A stretch of DNA of 62,825 nt from a bacterium (lineage in GTDB: Bacteria > Calditrichota > Calditrichia > RBG-13-44-9 > J042). The stretch is from contig WFTQ01000047.1 of NCBI GenBank assembly GCA_015485355.1, positions 1-62,825 on the forward strand. Direction: 5' to 3'. This document shows, piece by piece, positions 8,245-16,835 of this stretch (its first letter is position 1; each line of letters begins with the position of its first letter). The position numbers and the translations under genes were made by a program. The notes beneath the pieces were generated by a model. It searched no databases, had not been told where the DNA came from, and worked only from the letters and a program-made list of their open reading frames with translations.

Positions 8245-11028
8245 TTATTTATATCCGAACACGGCCGAATAAATGATCAATACAATCAGGGTAATGCCGA
8301 TGGTTAGAAAAATGCCGCCGAAGATGCGCACCAGGCGTTCCCACTGAGGGGTGATATCCTTTTTAACCAGCCGTTTTTTCAACTCCCCACTGGCCTTCAT
8401 TTCCGCGTATTCCCGGGGACGCACAATCTTAAACTCCTCCAGGGGGACCAATCCGGTAAAGATGACCGTATCCAGCGGGAAGGCTTCCGGGCGCAAATGG
8501 GTATTGAAAAAATGGACCGTAAAGATAAACCCTACCGCTAAGAGGGCTTCGTCGCTGTGCACGATGTGGGCCACGTTGATCAACCAGCCGGGTAAAAATC
8601 GGGTAAAAAATTCCGGGAACCAGAGCATCAACCCGGACAAGCCGATCACCGCCACTCCCCAGAACACGGCGAAATAATCGAATTTTTCCCAGTACGTCCA
8701 GCGCCCGTAAGCGGGACGGGGTCCAAGTCCGAAAAACCACTTCATAGTGGCCCAAAAATCTTTCACATCCTGTTTATTGAACATGATCGAATGGGGCCCG
8801 AAGAGGAACCGTTTCCAGCTGATTTTCTTTTTGCGCTTCAATTTTATCAGCGAAATCAGATGGTAACCGAAATAACCAAACGTAATAAGCGCCCCGATGC
8901 GATGAATGATGCTGGCCACCTTCACCCCGCCGATCATGTCGGCCAAAAATTTGGCCCAGGGCATGCCGGCAAATTTCAGCATCATTCCGGTCAGGGCCAA
9001 ACCCATAAAACTTACAATTACAAACAAGTGGGTGATCCGCTGTTCCCGGGTAAAACGCTGAATATAGTATCGGCTCAACGATGAATTGGACCGGTGTTTT
9101 TTCCGTTCCCTCACGCCCTGAATGGATCGCGGCAACCACAACAGGGTGTGAATCCCAAAAAACCCGAACACCCCGATCAGCAACGAGGTCATGAACCAAT
9201 AGGTATAAAACAGAATGGGGTATTTGACTTTGTCGTGATGGGTGGCATGGGTCAAATACCCCGTGAAACGCTCATTGGCATCCTCGTGGCACTTCCGGCA
9301 GGTTTTCACGATATTCTTCACCCCTACGGCGGAGTTGGGATTGTTTACCGCCAGAATTTTATGATCCCCGTGACAATCACTGCACTTTGCGGCTTTCAAA
9401 TAGCCCAGCTGATAGGTCTTCCCATGAATGGTTTGAAAATATGTTTGCGCCAACTCGCGATGACAGGAACCACAGGTCTGGGTCACCTCGGTTAAAAATT
9501 GATCCTGACGCGTTTCCACAATGCCATGGGCGGTATGACAATCCGCACACGTCGGCAGCTTTTCGTCCTCCCTGGCGCGATTAATGGCATGCACACTTTG
9601 TACATACTCTTTGTAGATGCCCCGATGGCATGTGGCGCAGGTGGCGGGGATGTTTCGAGGAAAAATGGTGGAGCGGGGATCGTCCATGCGTAACACATAA
9701 TGGGATGTATGGCAATCGGAACACACCGCGCTGGGAAGCAACCCTTTTTCCACCAATCCCTTGCCGTGGACACTTCTGGAATAATCGTAGAACACATTAA
9801 TCTCGTGCAATCCCACCACTTTGGCGGCCTTGCCATCCTTTTTATGACATTCCCCGCACAAGGTGGGAATGTTGGCACGATAGGTGGGAGAGGTTTCATC
9901 ATAGCGGGATTTTACCCGGTGTTTCCCATGGCAATCGGTACAATAAGGGGCATCGGGACTCTTTTTAAAATAGGCCTGTCCATGCCCGCTCTGAAAATAC
10001 TGATTGGCCAGTTCTGCATGACAATTGGAACAGTCCACCCGACCGGCGGTCTGGCAGGGCCGCCGCAACCGCGGGGAAACATCCGAATGACACTTGACAC
10101 AGGGGATATTTCGATGAACACTATTGGCGATATCCTCTTTGCGCACGGTCAAGGAAATGGTTTGCCCCCCTTCTTGCTTAAAAATCGTTTCCTTGGCGTG
10201 GCACCTCAGGCAGGAACGGTCCGCCACCTTGATCACGATATTCTGCCGCCGCACCTTGTGGGGAGGATGGCAATCGGTACAGGCGGGAATGGCACCGGGC
10301 CGCTTTTCCCACAACTCCCCTTTGATCACCTTTTTGTGCACCTCTTCGATACGGGCATGACATTTCATGCAGGTTCCGGCAATGTTATTCAGGGAAATCG
10401 AAGATTTGGGATCGGTGTGGGGCAAAATTAAGTGGTTGCTATGGCAATCGTTACAAGTGGCGGTAACGATCAATCCTTTCTTGAACAACCCTTCCCCATG
10501 AATGCTCTGACTATAATTTTCCAGGATGTTGTGTTCCGATATGTTGTACACCCGGGCCACAGGCGCTCCTTCTCGATGACAGCGACCGCATAGATAGGGG
10601 ACCCTCAATTTGTTGGTGCGTGAAACAGGGTCCGTACCGGGACGGATGTCATGCGTCCCGTGGCATTCGGCACAGGTGGGGGCATAAATGTCGCCGCGGT
10701 GTAAGGCCTGCCCGTGAATGCCGATATCGAACTTCTCCTGCACATCATCGTGGCAGTTGCCACAATCCACCCGTTGCAGTTGCTCCGGATGGGGGAACTC
10801 TTCCACGGCCGCATCCTCGTGACAATCGATGCAATCGAATCCACTATGTACCGAACGGTTTAATTGGTCGATGTCGACATAAAGGGAAATCGCTTTGCCG
10901 GCGCGTTCCGTGGTCAACTCCGGGTCGTCGTGACAATCCAGGCAATCCTCGTTGGTCTGGGCGGAGAGGTGCAGGGACAACCCCATTGTGAAAATTATAA
11001 CAAGAAGGTGAGGTCGTTGACACCACAT
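8245..11028 (-). CDS. CbcL-like giant cytochrome: 19 haem-c motifs fused to membrane cytochrome b domain
   Basis: 927 residues. After a signal peptide come about 580 residues with 19 CXXCH motifs, mostly in paired units with following HGxH or HxxH histidines. A C-terminal membrane domain (about 600-927) has about six helices and histidine pairs suited to b-type haem (IIHRIGAL, GYHL, VHSDEA, VHFFNTHLRP). This is the layout of Geobacter CbcL (multihaem c domain plus HydC/FdnI-like b domain), but CbcL has about half as many c-haems. Predicted role: inner-membrane quinol oxidation with electrons passed along periplasmic haems. The ATG at 11028 is preferred over TTG at 11037 because AAGGA lies 9 bases before it. 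Residues 110-225 and 345-470 are duplicates. Divergent from its paralogue at 11198. Confidence 0.88.
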   Translation of the reverse strand: MWCQRPHLLVIIFTMGLSLHLSAQTNEDCLDCHDDPELTTERAGKAISLYVDIDQLNRSVHSGFDCIDCHEDAAVEEFPHPEQLQRVDCGNCHDDVQEKFDIGIHGQALHRGDIYAPTCAECHGTHDIRPGTDPVSRTNKLRVPYLCGRCHREGAPVARVYNISEHNILENYSQSIHGEGLFKKGLIVTATCNDCHSNHLILPHTDPKSSISLNNIAGTCMKCHARIEEVHKKVIKGELWEKRPGAIPACTDCHPPHKVRRQNIVIKVADRSCLRCHAKETIFKQEGGQTISLTVRKEDIANSVHRNIPCVKCHSDVSPRLRRPCQTAGRVDCSNCHAELANQYFQSGHGQAYFKKSPDAPYCTDCHGKHRVKSRYDETSPTYRANIPTLCGECHKKDGKAAKVVGLHEINVFYDYSRSVHGKGLVEKGLLPSAVCSDCHTSHYVLRMDDPRSTIFPRNIPATCATCHRGIYKEYVQSVHAINRAREDEKLPTCADCHTAHGIVETRQDQFLTEVTQTCGSCHRELAQTYFQTIHGKTYQLGYLKAAKCSDCHGDHKILAVNNPNSAVGVKNIVKTCRKCHEDANERFTGYLTHATHHDKVKYPILFYTYWFMTSLLIGVFGFFGIHTLLWLPRSIQGVRERKKHRSNSSLSRYYIQRFTREQRITHLFVIVSFMGLALTGMMLKFAGMPWAKFLADMIGGVKVASIIHRIGALITFGYFGYHLISLIKLKRKKKISWKRFLFGPHSIMFNKQDVKDFWATMKWFFGLGPRPAYGRWTYWEKFDYFAVFWGVAVIGLSGLMLWFPEFFTRFLPGWLINVAHIVHSDEALLAVGFIFTVHFFNTHLRPEAFPLDTVIFTGLVPLEEFKIVRPREYAEMKASGELKKRLVKKDITPQWERLVRIFGGIFLTIGITLIVLIIYSAVFGYK

Positions 11029-11114
11029 GATAGACAATCCTTATGCCTCTTTGGATTTCTATCCTAATCTACAAAAGTTATTTTCGCGAACCATGACAAC
11101 AATCAGTTTTTTGC

Positions 11115-11142
11115 TTGAGAATTATCATGTGAAAAATATAAT
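11115..11142 (+). promoter_or_regulatory. Sigma-70 promoter with FNR/CRP-like palindrome, cytochrome divergent region
   Basis: TTGAGA (11115-11120), 16-base spacer, TATAAT (11137-11142), reading toward the 17-haem gene at 11198. The bases 11115-11128 read TTGAG-AATT-ATCAT, eight of ten matches to the FNR-family half-sites TTGAT-N4-ATCAA, with symmetric mismatches. A dimer there would cover the -35 box, so repression or co-regulation of both divergent genes is possible. Confidence 0.5.
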
Positions 11143-11197
11143 TTGTATCGTAAATTTAAGGGCCCAAGTGGGTAAATGACAAATAAAAATTGGGATC

Positions 11198-13609
11198 ATG
11201 AAAATATTGTTCCGGATGGGGTTGGTAATCGGTCTTCTGACCCCATCCCTTTGGACGCAAACCAATTCGGAGTGCTTTGACTGCCACGACGACCCTGAAC
11301 TGACTACGGAGCGGGGGGGACGAGAGGTCTCCCTGTATATCGATCCGCTACGGTATCAGCGCTCCGCCCACGGCCGACAGCAATGCGTGGATTGCCATCA
11401 ACGGTTTGATCCCGACGCATTGCCTCACCGCCCCCGGATTCCTCCGGTGAACTGTGGTGACTGCCATCAGGAGGTTGCCCGAGTTTTCGCCGGCAGTCCC
11501 CACGCCCGGGAGCTCCGTTGTGGTTCCTGTCACCGGAATCTTCATGCACCGGAGAAGCGATCCGTTCTGATCCGGCGGTGCGGGGATTGTCACGAAAGGG
11601 CATTTCGGGTAGTGGAGGCCAGCATTCACGGACGGGTTCCCAACGGGCCTTCTTGCGGGGATTGCCACTCCCCTCACCAGGCCAAAACGGTGGACACGCC
11701 TCGCTGCCTTTCCTGCCACGGCAAGAAAGAGTTTGTCCATACCAGTGTGTATCATAAGAGTCTGGAATTCATTCTGCGTTACCGGGAGAGCATTCATGCG
11801 GCGGTCATCGAATGTGCCGATTGTCATGGAGGTCATCGGATTTATCCGGCCGACTCGCTGCAATCCCGGGTGCACCGTCAAAACATCGGGCGTACCTGCG
11901 CCGCGTGCCACGAAGCGGAAGCCGCCGAGTTTGTTCATTCTGAACACGGCAAGGCCCTGGCGGAAGGTTTTGTTGGCGCGCCCACTTGCACGGATTGTCA
12001 CGGGGAACACAATATTCATCAGATCACCGATTCGCGTTCCCCGGTTTCTCGGGAACACGAAATCGAGGTATGTCTGGACTGCCATCTGGATTCTCCGGAA
12101 GTCACCCGCCGCATGACTCACAGCAAGGCGTTTATCGCCGACTATACCCGCAGCATCCACGGGCGGGTATTTCAACAGGGCAAAACCGAAGTGGCCATTT
12201 GCAGCGATTGTCACACGGCCCATAGTGAGCGTAAGGCCTCCGATCCGTCATCCACGGTGTACAAGTTTAACATACCCAAAACCTGCGGTCGATGTCACGA
12301 GTCGGTCGTAACGCCCTACACCGCCAGCATCCACGGCAAGGCCCTGGCCCGGGGAGTGGAAGACGCCCCAACCTGTACCGACTGCCATGGGGAACACAAC
12401 ATCATCGAAGCGGAGCGGCCGGAGTCTCCGGTGTCTCCGCAACATGTATCGGAGGAAGTTTGCGCCCCCTGCCACCGTTCCGTTCGGCTGGCCGAGAAGT
12501 TCGGGCTCCCATCGGATCGCTACACCTCTTACATCGACAGCTACCATGGTCTGGCCGTGCGGGCGGGGCAGGTTCAGGCGGCCAATTGCGCCAGCTGTCA
12601 TGGAGTCCACGATATTCTGCCCTCCACCGATCCCAACTCCCGGGTCAACAAGGCCAACCTGGCCCGGACCTGCGGCGAATGTCATCCGGGGGCCGGGGAA
12701 AATTTTGCCAAAGGCAAGGTGCACATCGTCCGGACGCCCGAGGGAGATCAATGGCTTTACTGGATCAGCAGCCTTTACATGGCTCTCATTGTGGTGACCA
12801 TCGGCTTTATGGCCTTGCACAATGCGCTGGATTGGTTTCGCAAACTCATCGAACGGTACCGAGAGCGTTACACCACCGCCATCCCGGGCCCCTCCGAACA
12901 CCAAAGCAATTTGTATCTGCGCATGACGGTCAACGAGCGCATCCAGCATGCCGTGCTGGCCATCAGCTTTTTCGCCCTGGTCTTTACCGGTTTCATGCTC
13001 AAATTTCCGGACGCCTGGTGGGTGGTGTTATTGCGCCGCCTGGGGGGAGTGACGATTTTCGAGCTTCGGGGGATTGTACACCGGGTGGCTGCGGTGGTCA
13101 TGGTGGCCGACGCCCTCTATCACCTGTATTATGTGATCTTTACCGCGCGAGGCCGGCAATTCATCAAAGACATCCGCTTCCGGGGTCAGGACTTTCGGGA
13201 CATGGTTCAGCTTTTAAAATATAATTTGGGGAAAACGAAAACCAGACCCAAATTTGGACGTTTCAATTATATAGAAAAAAGCGAATATTGGGCCCTGATC
13301 TGGGGGACAATCGTCATGACCGTCACCGGCGTGGCGCTGTGGTTCGAATCCGAGTTCATCGGGCTGTTCTCGCTGCTGTTTGTGGAAGTCTGCGAAATCA
13401 TTCATTACTATGAAGCCTGGCTGGCTTTTCTGGCCATCGTTGTCTGGCATTTTTATTATGTCATCTTTAATCCGGACGTCTACCCGATGAACTTTTCCTG
13501 GTTGACCGGAACACTCACGGAAGAAGAAATGGCCAAAGACCATCCGTTGGAGTTGGAAAAAATGCCACCCATTACCGGTACACGGAACTCCCCATCGGAA
13601 ACCCATTGA
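11198..13609 (+). CDS. CbcL-like giant cytochrome: 17 haem-c motifs fused to membrane cytochrome b domain
   Basis: 803 residues. Signal peptide (about 1-20), then about 480 residues with 17 CXXCH motifs. The last 290 residues form a membrane domain of about five helices with histidine-rich stretches (ERIQHAVLAI, GIVHRVAAV, ALYHLYY, EIIHYYEAW, VWHFYYV). The N-terminus shares CxDCHDDPELTTER with the divergent 19-haem protein, so the two are paralogues. Four repeats of about 52 residues each hold two haems and the pattern HGxAxxxG-CTDCHGEHNI-P-S-TCxxCH. Predicted to be an inner-membrane quinol:cytochrome c conduit like CbcL. The ribosome site is weak (TGGGA). Followed 75 bases later by the NapC-like cytochrome. 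Confidence 0.88.
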   Translation: MKILFRMGLVIGLLTPSLWTQTNSECFDCHDDPELTTERGGREVSLYIDPLRYQRSAHGRQQCVDCHQRFDPDALPHRPRIPPVNCGDCHQEVARVFAGSPHARELRCGSCHRNLHAPEKRSVLIRRCGDCHERAFRVVEASIHGRVPNGPSCGDCHSPHQAKTVDTPRCLSCHGKKEFVHTSVYHKSLEFILRYRESIHAAVIECADCHGGHRIYPADSLQSRVHRQNIGRTCAACHEAEAAEFVHSEHGKALAEGFVGAPTCTDCHGEHNIHQITDSRSPVSREHEIEVCLDCHLDSPEVTRRMTHSKAFIADYTRSIHGRVFQQGKTEVAICSDCHTAHSERKASDPSSTVYKFNIPKTCGRCHESVVTPYTASIHGKALARGVEDAPTCTDCHGEHNIIEAERPESPVSPQHVSEEVCAPCHRSVRLAEKFGLPSDRYTSYIDSYHGLAVRAGQVQAANCASCHGVHDILPSTDPNSRVNKANLARTCGECHPGAGENFAKGKVHIVRTPEGDQWLYWISSLYMALIVVTIGFMALHNALDWFRKLIERYRERYTTAIPGPSEHQSNLYLRMTVNERIQHAVLAISFFALVFTGFMLKFPDAWWVVLLRRLGGVTIFELRGIVHRVAAVVMVADALYHLYYVIFTARGRQFIKDIRFRGQDFRDMVQLLKYNLGKTKTRPKFGRFNYIEKSEYWALIWGTIVMTVTGVALWFESEFIGLFSLLFVEVCEIIHYYEAWLAFLAIVVWHFYYVIFNPDVYPMNFSWLTGTLTEEEMAKDHPLELEKMPPITGTRNSPSETH

Positions 13610-13684
13610 GGGGAACGATGCGGCATGCAGACAGCGAGTGATGAAACAGAAGGTCGAGGTTAACCTAACGATGAGGAGTGAAAG

Positions 13685-15691
13685 GTGAAACGATTGAAGG
13701 CGTTGTTGAGAATGACGCGGAAAAGCTGGAAGGCCAAACTGTTGGTCGGATTTTTGGCGCTGGTGCTCACTACGGTGTTTTCGGCCGAATTTACGTCCCG
13801 TCCCTCGTTTTGTCCCACGTGCCATTACATGGAACCCTTTTACGAAAGCTGGAAAGCTTCTTCCCACAATGACGTGAGTTGCGTGACCTGCCACTTCCCT
13901 CCGGGACTGGCGGGTACCATTCGGGGAAAAATGGAAGGGCTGGTTCAGGTAGTCAACTATCTGGCCCGTTCCTACACCCGCCGGCGCCCCTGGGCGGAAA
14001 TCACCGATGCTTCCTGTTTGCAGAGCGGCTGCCACCAGACCCGCTTGCTTAAGGGCAAGGTCATTTTCAAAGGGGTGGTGTTCGACCATCAGGATCATTT
14101 GACCGAAATGCGGCGGGGCAAAAAATTGCGTTGCACCAGTTGCCATTCGCAAATCGTACAGGGAGACCACATGGTGGTGACCGAGACCACCTGCTTTCTG
14201 TGCCACTTCAAACGCAGCGGAGATGTGGACCCTCAACTGGTGACCAAACTCTCCAATTGTCAGAAATGCCATCACTGGGAATCCATTCCCAAGGAAGAAA
14301 TGGTGGATTTTCGTTTCGACCACACGAATGTGGTGAAACGCCACATCGATTGTACCCGCTGCCATTCGCAAACGGTCATCGGGGATGGATTCGTGCCCAA
14401 AGAGAACTGCTATGCCTGCCATTTCGATTACGAACGGTTAAGTAAATACGACAACACCACCCTGCTGCACGAGGTTCACGTCTCGGAACATAAGATTGAG
14501 TGCATCCAGTGTCATCTGCAAATTCAGCATAAGATTCAAAAACTTTCTGTGGAGAAAGGCCTGGACTGCACCACTTGCCATATGAACACCCATGTGGAAC
14601 AGTTGACGCTGTTTACGGGAAAAGATGTGGACGGCATCAAGGGCATTCCCAATCCCATGTACAGGGCGGGACTGAACTGCGCCAGTTGCCACATTTTCCA
14701 CGAGGAACTGATCGGCCGGGCGGAGGTGCATGTGGCCAAACCCCAATCCTGCGAAACCTGTCACGGAAAAGGATACGCGCGCCTGCTCCAGATGTGGGAA
14801 AAGAGCGCCGATCAAAAACTGAGTCTGGTCCGCCAGGTGCTTCAACAATTCGAATCCCAAATGGAGAATCCCCAAGTCAATCATAAAAAGCGGGTGCAGC
14901 AATATATCGATCTGGCCAAAGAAGGCATCCATTTGGTTGAAGTGGGAAAGGCCATTCACAATGTGAGCTATTCCAATAAAATCTTGAAGGAAACGTATCG
15001 GCTGCTGGAGCGGGCCAACCAGGTAGGCGAGTTGCAGGTGGCCATTCCCCGGATCGTGTTCGACGTTTCTCAGCCCAGCGAATGTTTCAACTGCCATGTG
15101 GGCGTGGAAGACCTCAGCATCAACTACCAGGGTCGTACATTCCAACATTCCACGCACCTGCTTCAAGAAAAACTGCAATGCAATAAATGCCATTCCAACA
15201 TGCGGCGCCATGGGGAAATGATCCTATCGGATCGGAATTGCAATGCCTGCCATCACAAACAGGCCACCGAGGAGAACTGCTCCGAGTGCCATTCCACGGA
15301 AGAGCGGATCTACCAGGGCACCTTCGCCGAGCAAATGGAACCCGATGTGATGGCGGAGGGCGAGGTCACCTGCGCCGAATGTCACATTCCAGAAAACGAA
15401 ATTATCCGACCCGATATTTCCATGTGCGAAAGTTGCCACGAACCGGAATATGTGGACACCGGCCGCGAATGGATGGACGATGTGGATCAACTCACTGGGG
15501 AAGTGTTCGAGATCATTCAGATTCTGGAGACTGATCCCCGGATCGCCCAGCGCGAGGATTTTCAAAAACTGCGCCGCCTCTACCATCAAGTGAAACAGGC
15601 CTCCGCACGGGGGATCCACAATTACGAAGGCACCATGGCGTTCATGAACTGGCTGAAGGAGCAACTTCAACAACTGAGCCCGGGCATTTAA
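13685..15691 (+). CDS. Membrane-anchored NapC/NirT-like multihaem cytochrome, 17 CXXCH plus one CX4CH
   Basis: 668 residues, GTG start with GAGGAG six bases upstream. One N-terminal helix (about 19-36) anchors it, followed by a NapC/NrfH-like first haem with the CHxM pattern (CPTCHYM, C43) and a second at C66. Seventeen CXXCH motifs are visible, plus CLQSGCH at 111-117, a CX4CH site of the kind known in tetrahaem cytochrome c3. Residues about 370-465 lack haems and look helical; the stretch KAIHNVSYSNKIL resembles the HN-x-Y helix pattern of NrfA/HAO-type cytochromes. Likely takes electrons from quinol or from the CbcL-like partners and passes them on in the periplasm. Confidence 0.85.
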   Translation: MKRLKALLRMTRKSWKAKLLVGFLALVLTTVFSAEFTSRPSFCPTCHYMEPFYESWKASSHNDVSCVTCHFPPGLAGTIRGKMEGLVQVVNYLARSYTRRRPWAEITDASCLQSGCHQTRLLKGKVIFKGVVFDHQDHLTEMRRGKKLRCTSCHSQIVQGDHMVVTETTCFLCHFKRSGDVDPQLVTKLSNCQKCHHWESIPKEEMVDFRFDHTNVVKRHIDCTRCHSQTVIGDGFVPKENCYACHFDYERLSKYDNTTLLHEVHVSEHKIECIQCHLQIQHKIQKLSVEKGLDCTTCHMNTHVEQLTLFTGKDVDGIKGIPNPMYRAGLNCASCHIFHEELIGRAEVHVAKPQSCETCHGKGYARLLQMWEKSADQKLSLVRQVLQQFESQMENPQVNHKKRVQQYIDLAKEGIHLVEVGKAIHNVSYSNKILKETYRLLERANQVGELQVAIPRIVFDVSQPSECFNCHVGVEDLSINYQGRTFQHSTHLLQEKLQCNKCHSNMRRHGEMILSDRNCNACHHKQATEENCSECHSTEERIYQGTFAEQMEPDVMAEGEVTCAECHIPENEIIRPDISMCESCHEPEYVDTGREWMDDVDQLTGEVFEIIQILETDPRIAQREDFQKLRRLYHQVKQASARGIHNYEGTMAFMNWLKEQLQQLSPGI

Positions 15692-15729
15692 CCCGACAAC
15701 GGACAGATGTCAAAAAAAATCTACGGGGT

Positions 15730-15756
15730 TTGTATATTCGGCCCAAATCATATAAT
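15730..15756 (+). promoter_or_regulatory. Promoter of the tetrahaem cytochrome gene
   Basis: TTGTAT at 15730-15735 (or TTTGTA one base earlier, spacing 16) and TATAAT at 15751-15756, about 45 bases before the ATG, which has a strong AAGGAGG site. Suggests expression independent of the upstream cytochrome gene. Confidence 0.5.
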
Positions 15757-15800
15757 TTACAGGCGCAACATCATGACCTAATAAAACGAAGGAGGTCGCT

Positions 15801-16373
15801 ATGAAACGCTACCCAGTGGTTGTTGCTCTGATGATCCTTGTTGGATTATGGCTGGTACCTGTCTCCCCCATTCGCGCGGAAGAAAAACAGTACAAGTACG
15901 TGGGAGCGGCCGGATGCAAGACCTGTCATAAGACCAAAAAATCCGGCAACCAGTACGGCATCTGGATGGAATCGAAACATGCCAAGGCTTACGAGACCTT
16001 AAAAAGCGAAGAAGCCGCCAAAATCGCCCAGGAAAAAGGGCTGGACAAACCCGCATACGAGGCCCCCGAATGTCTGAAATGCCACGTTACCGCTTATGAT
16101 GTGGACAAAGCCCTTCTGGGCCGCAAGTACAAAATGGAAGACGGGGTTCAGTGCGAAAGCTGCCACGGGCCCGGAAGTGCCTATAAGAAGAAAAAAATCA
16201 TGAAAGACCGTCAATTAGCCATCGCCAACGGATTGAATCCGATCCTGGTGGAAGACGGTACCGCCGAAAAACAATGCAAAACCTGCCATAACGAGGAAAG
16301 CCCTACGTTCAAAGGTTTTAATTTTAAAGAACGCTGGGAACAGATTAAACACCCCGTTCCTGCGAAACAGTAA
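15801..16373 (+). CDS. Periplasmic tetrahaem cytochrome, c554 family
   Basis: 190 residues. Signal peptide to about residue 26 (PIRAEE), then four CXXCH motifs: CKTCH, CLKCH, CESCH and CKTCH. The layout (GCKTCHK near 38, HAKAYETL, CxKCHVTAY, GVQCESCHGPG, final CKTCHNEESP and KHP) is that of the cytochrome c554/c-prime family. Such proteins shuttle electrons in the periplasm. Its own promoter and a downstream terminator make it a single-gene unit beside the larger cytochromes, for which it is a natural redox partner. Confidence 0.88.
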   Translation: MKRYPVVVALMILVGLWLVPVSPIRAEEKQYKYVGAAGCKTCHKTKKSGNQYGIWMESKHAKAYETLKSEEAAKIAQEKGLDKPAYEAPECLKCHVTAYDVDKALLGRKYKMEDGVQCESCHGPGSAYKKKKIMKDRQLAIANGLNPILVEDGTAEKQCKTCHNEESPTFKGFNFKERWEQIKHPVPAKQ

Positions 16374-16435
16374 AGGGGACCGGTCCTGAAATTCCGCATG
16401 TGGGCTCGAATCTAAGCGGCGCGTTAGACGGTACG

Positions 16436-16464
16436 ATCCCCCCTTGGATGTAGGGGGGATTTTT
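16436..16464 (+). terminator. Rho-independent terminator after the tetrahaem cytochrome
   Basis: Stem ATCCCCCC (16436-16443) with GGGGGGAT (16453-16460), nine-base loop, then a T-run. Classic intrinsic terminator. Confidence 0.85.
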
Positions 16465-16595
16465 ATGCGCTTATTTGTGATTCAATTCACATATGGTTTC
16501 TACGATCATCCCCGCCCGCGCAACATCCCGATTCCACAACCTCCGCGGCACCCCAACCGCCACCCGGAGGCCGGAGGAATCCCCTCCAATCCCTT

Positions 16596-16733
16596 GGTCC
16601 CGGAAATGTGCGAGAGCTGGAAAACGCCATCGAGCGGACCATCGTTTTCGGCCGGCACCCGGAATCCGTCCTCAGCCCCTTCCCGTGTCCGGGAAACCGC
16701 CTTTTCCTCATCCCAAGCCGGTTCTTTCTTTAG
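16596..16733 (+). pseudogene. Relic of an NtrC-type sigma-54 activator (C-terminal AAA+ fragment)
   Basis: The frame reads GPGNVRELENAIERTIVFGR (16596-16655), an almost perfect match to the conserved WPGNVRELENAIER block at the end of the sigma-54 interaction domain, then drifts into unrelated sequence before a TAG at 16731-16733. Upstream in the same frame nothing matches the AAA+ core, and there is no start codon or ribosome site. So this is a fragment, not a gene. The intact regulator at 18677 has a variant block (EWKGQIRELENVIERALIL), so the relic did not arise as a simple recent copy of it. The rest of 16374-16835 holds a terminator and no gene. Confidence 0.7.
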
Positions 16734-16835
16734 CAGGCTTTCAGCCCGGTGACAGCGGACGACAGACCGTGGATTAGTGTTTTCAATATCCCACCGATCA
16801 TCTTATATTTTATTGATCCAGGGGAGGAAAGACCC

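Noticed and set aside
16493-16777. Open frame starting MVSTIIPARATSRF, faintly like the start of KdsB-type cytidylyltransferases
   Set aside because: Similarity lasts about 14 residues and is followed by unrelated Pro/Arg-rich sequence; not enough to call a second relic.
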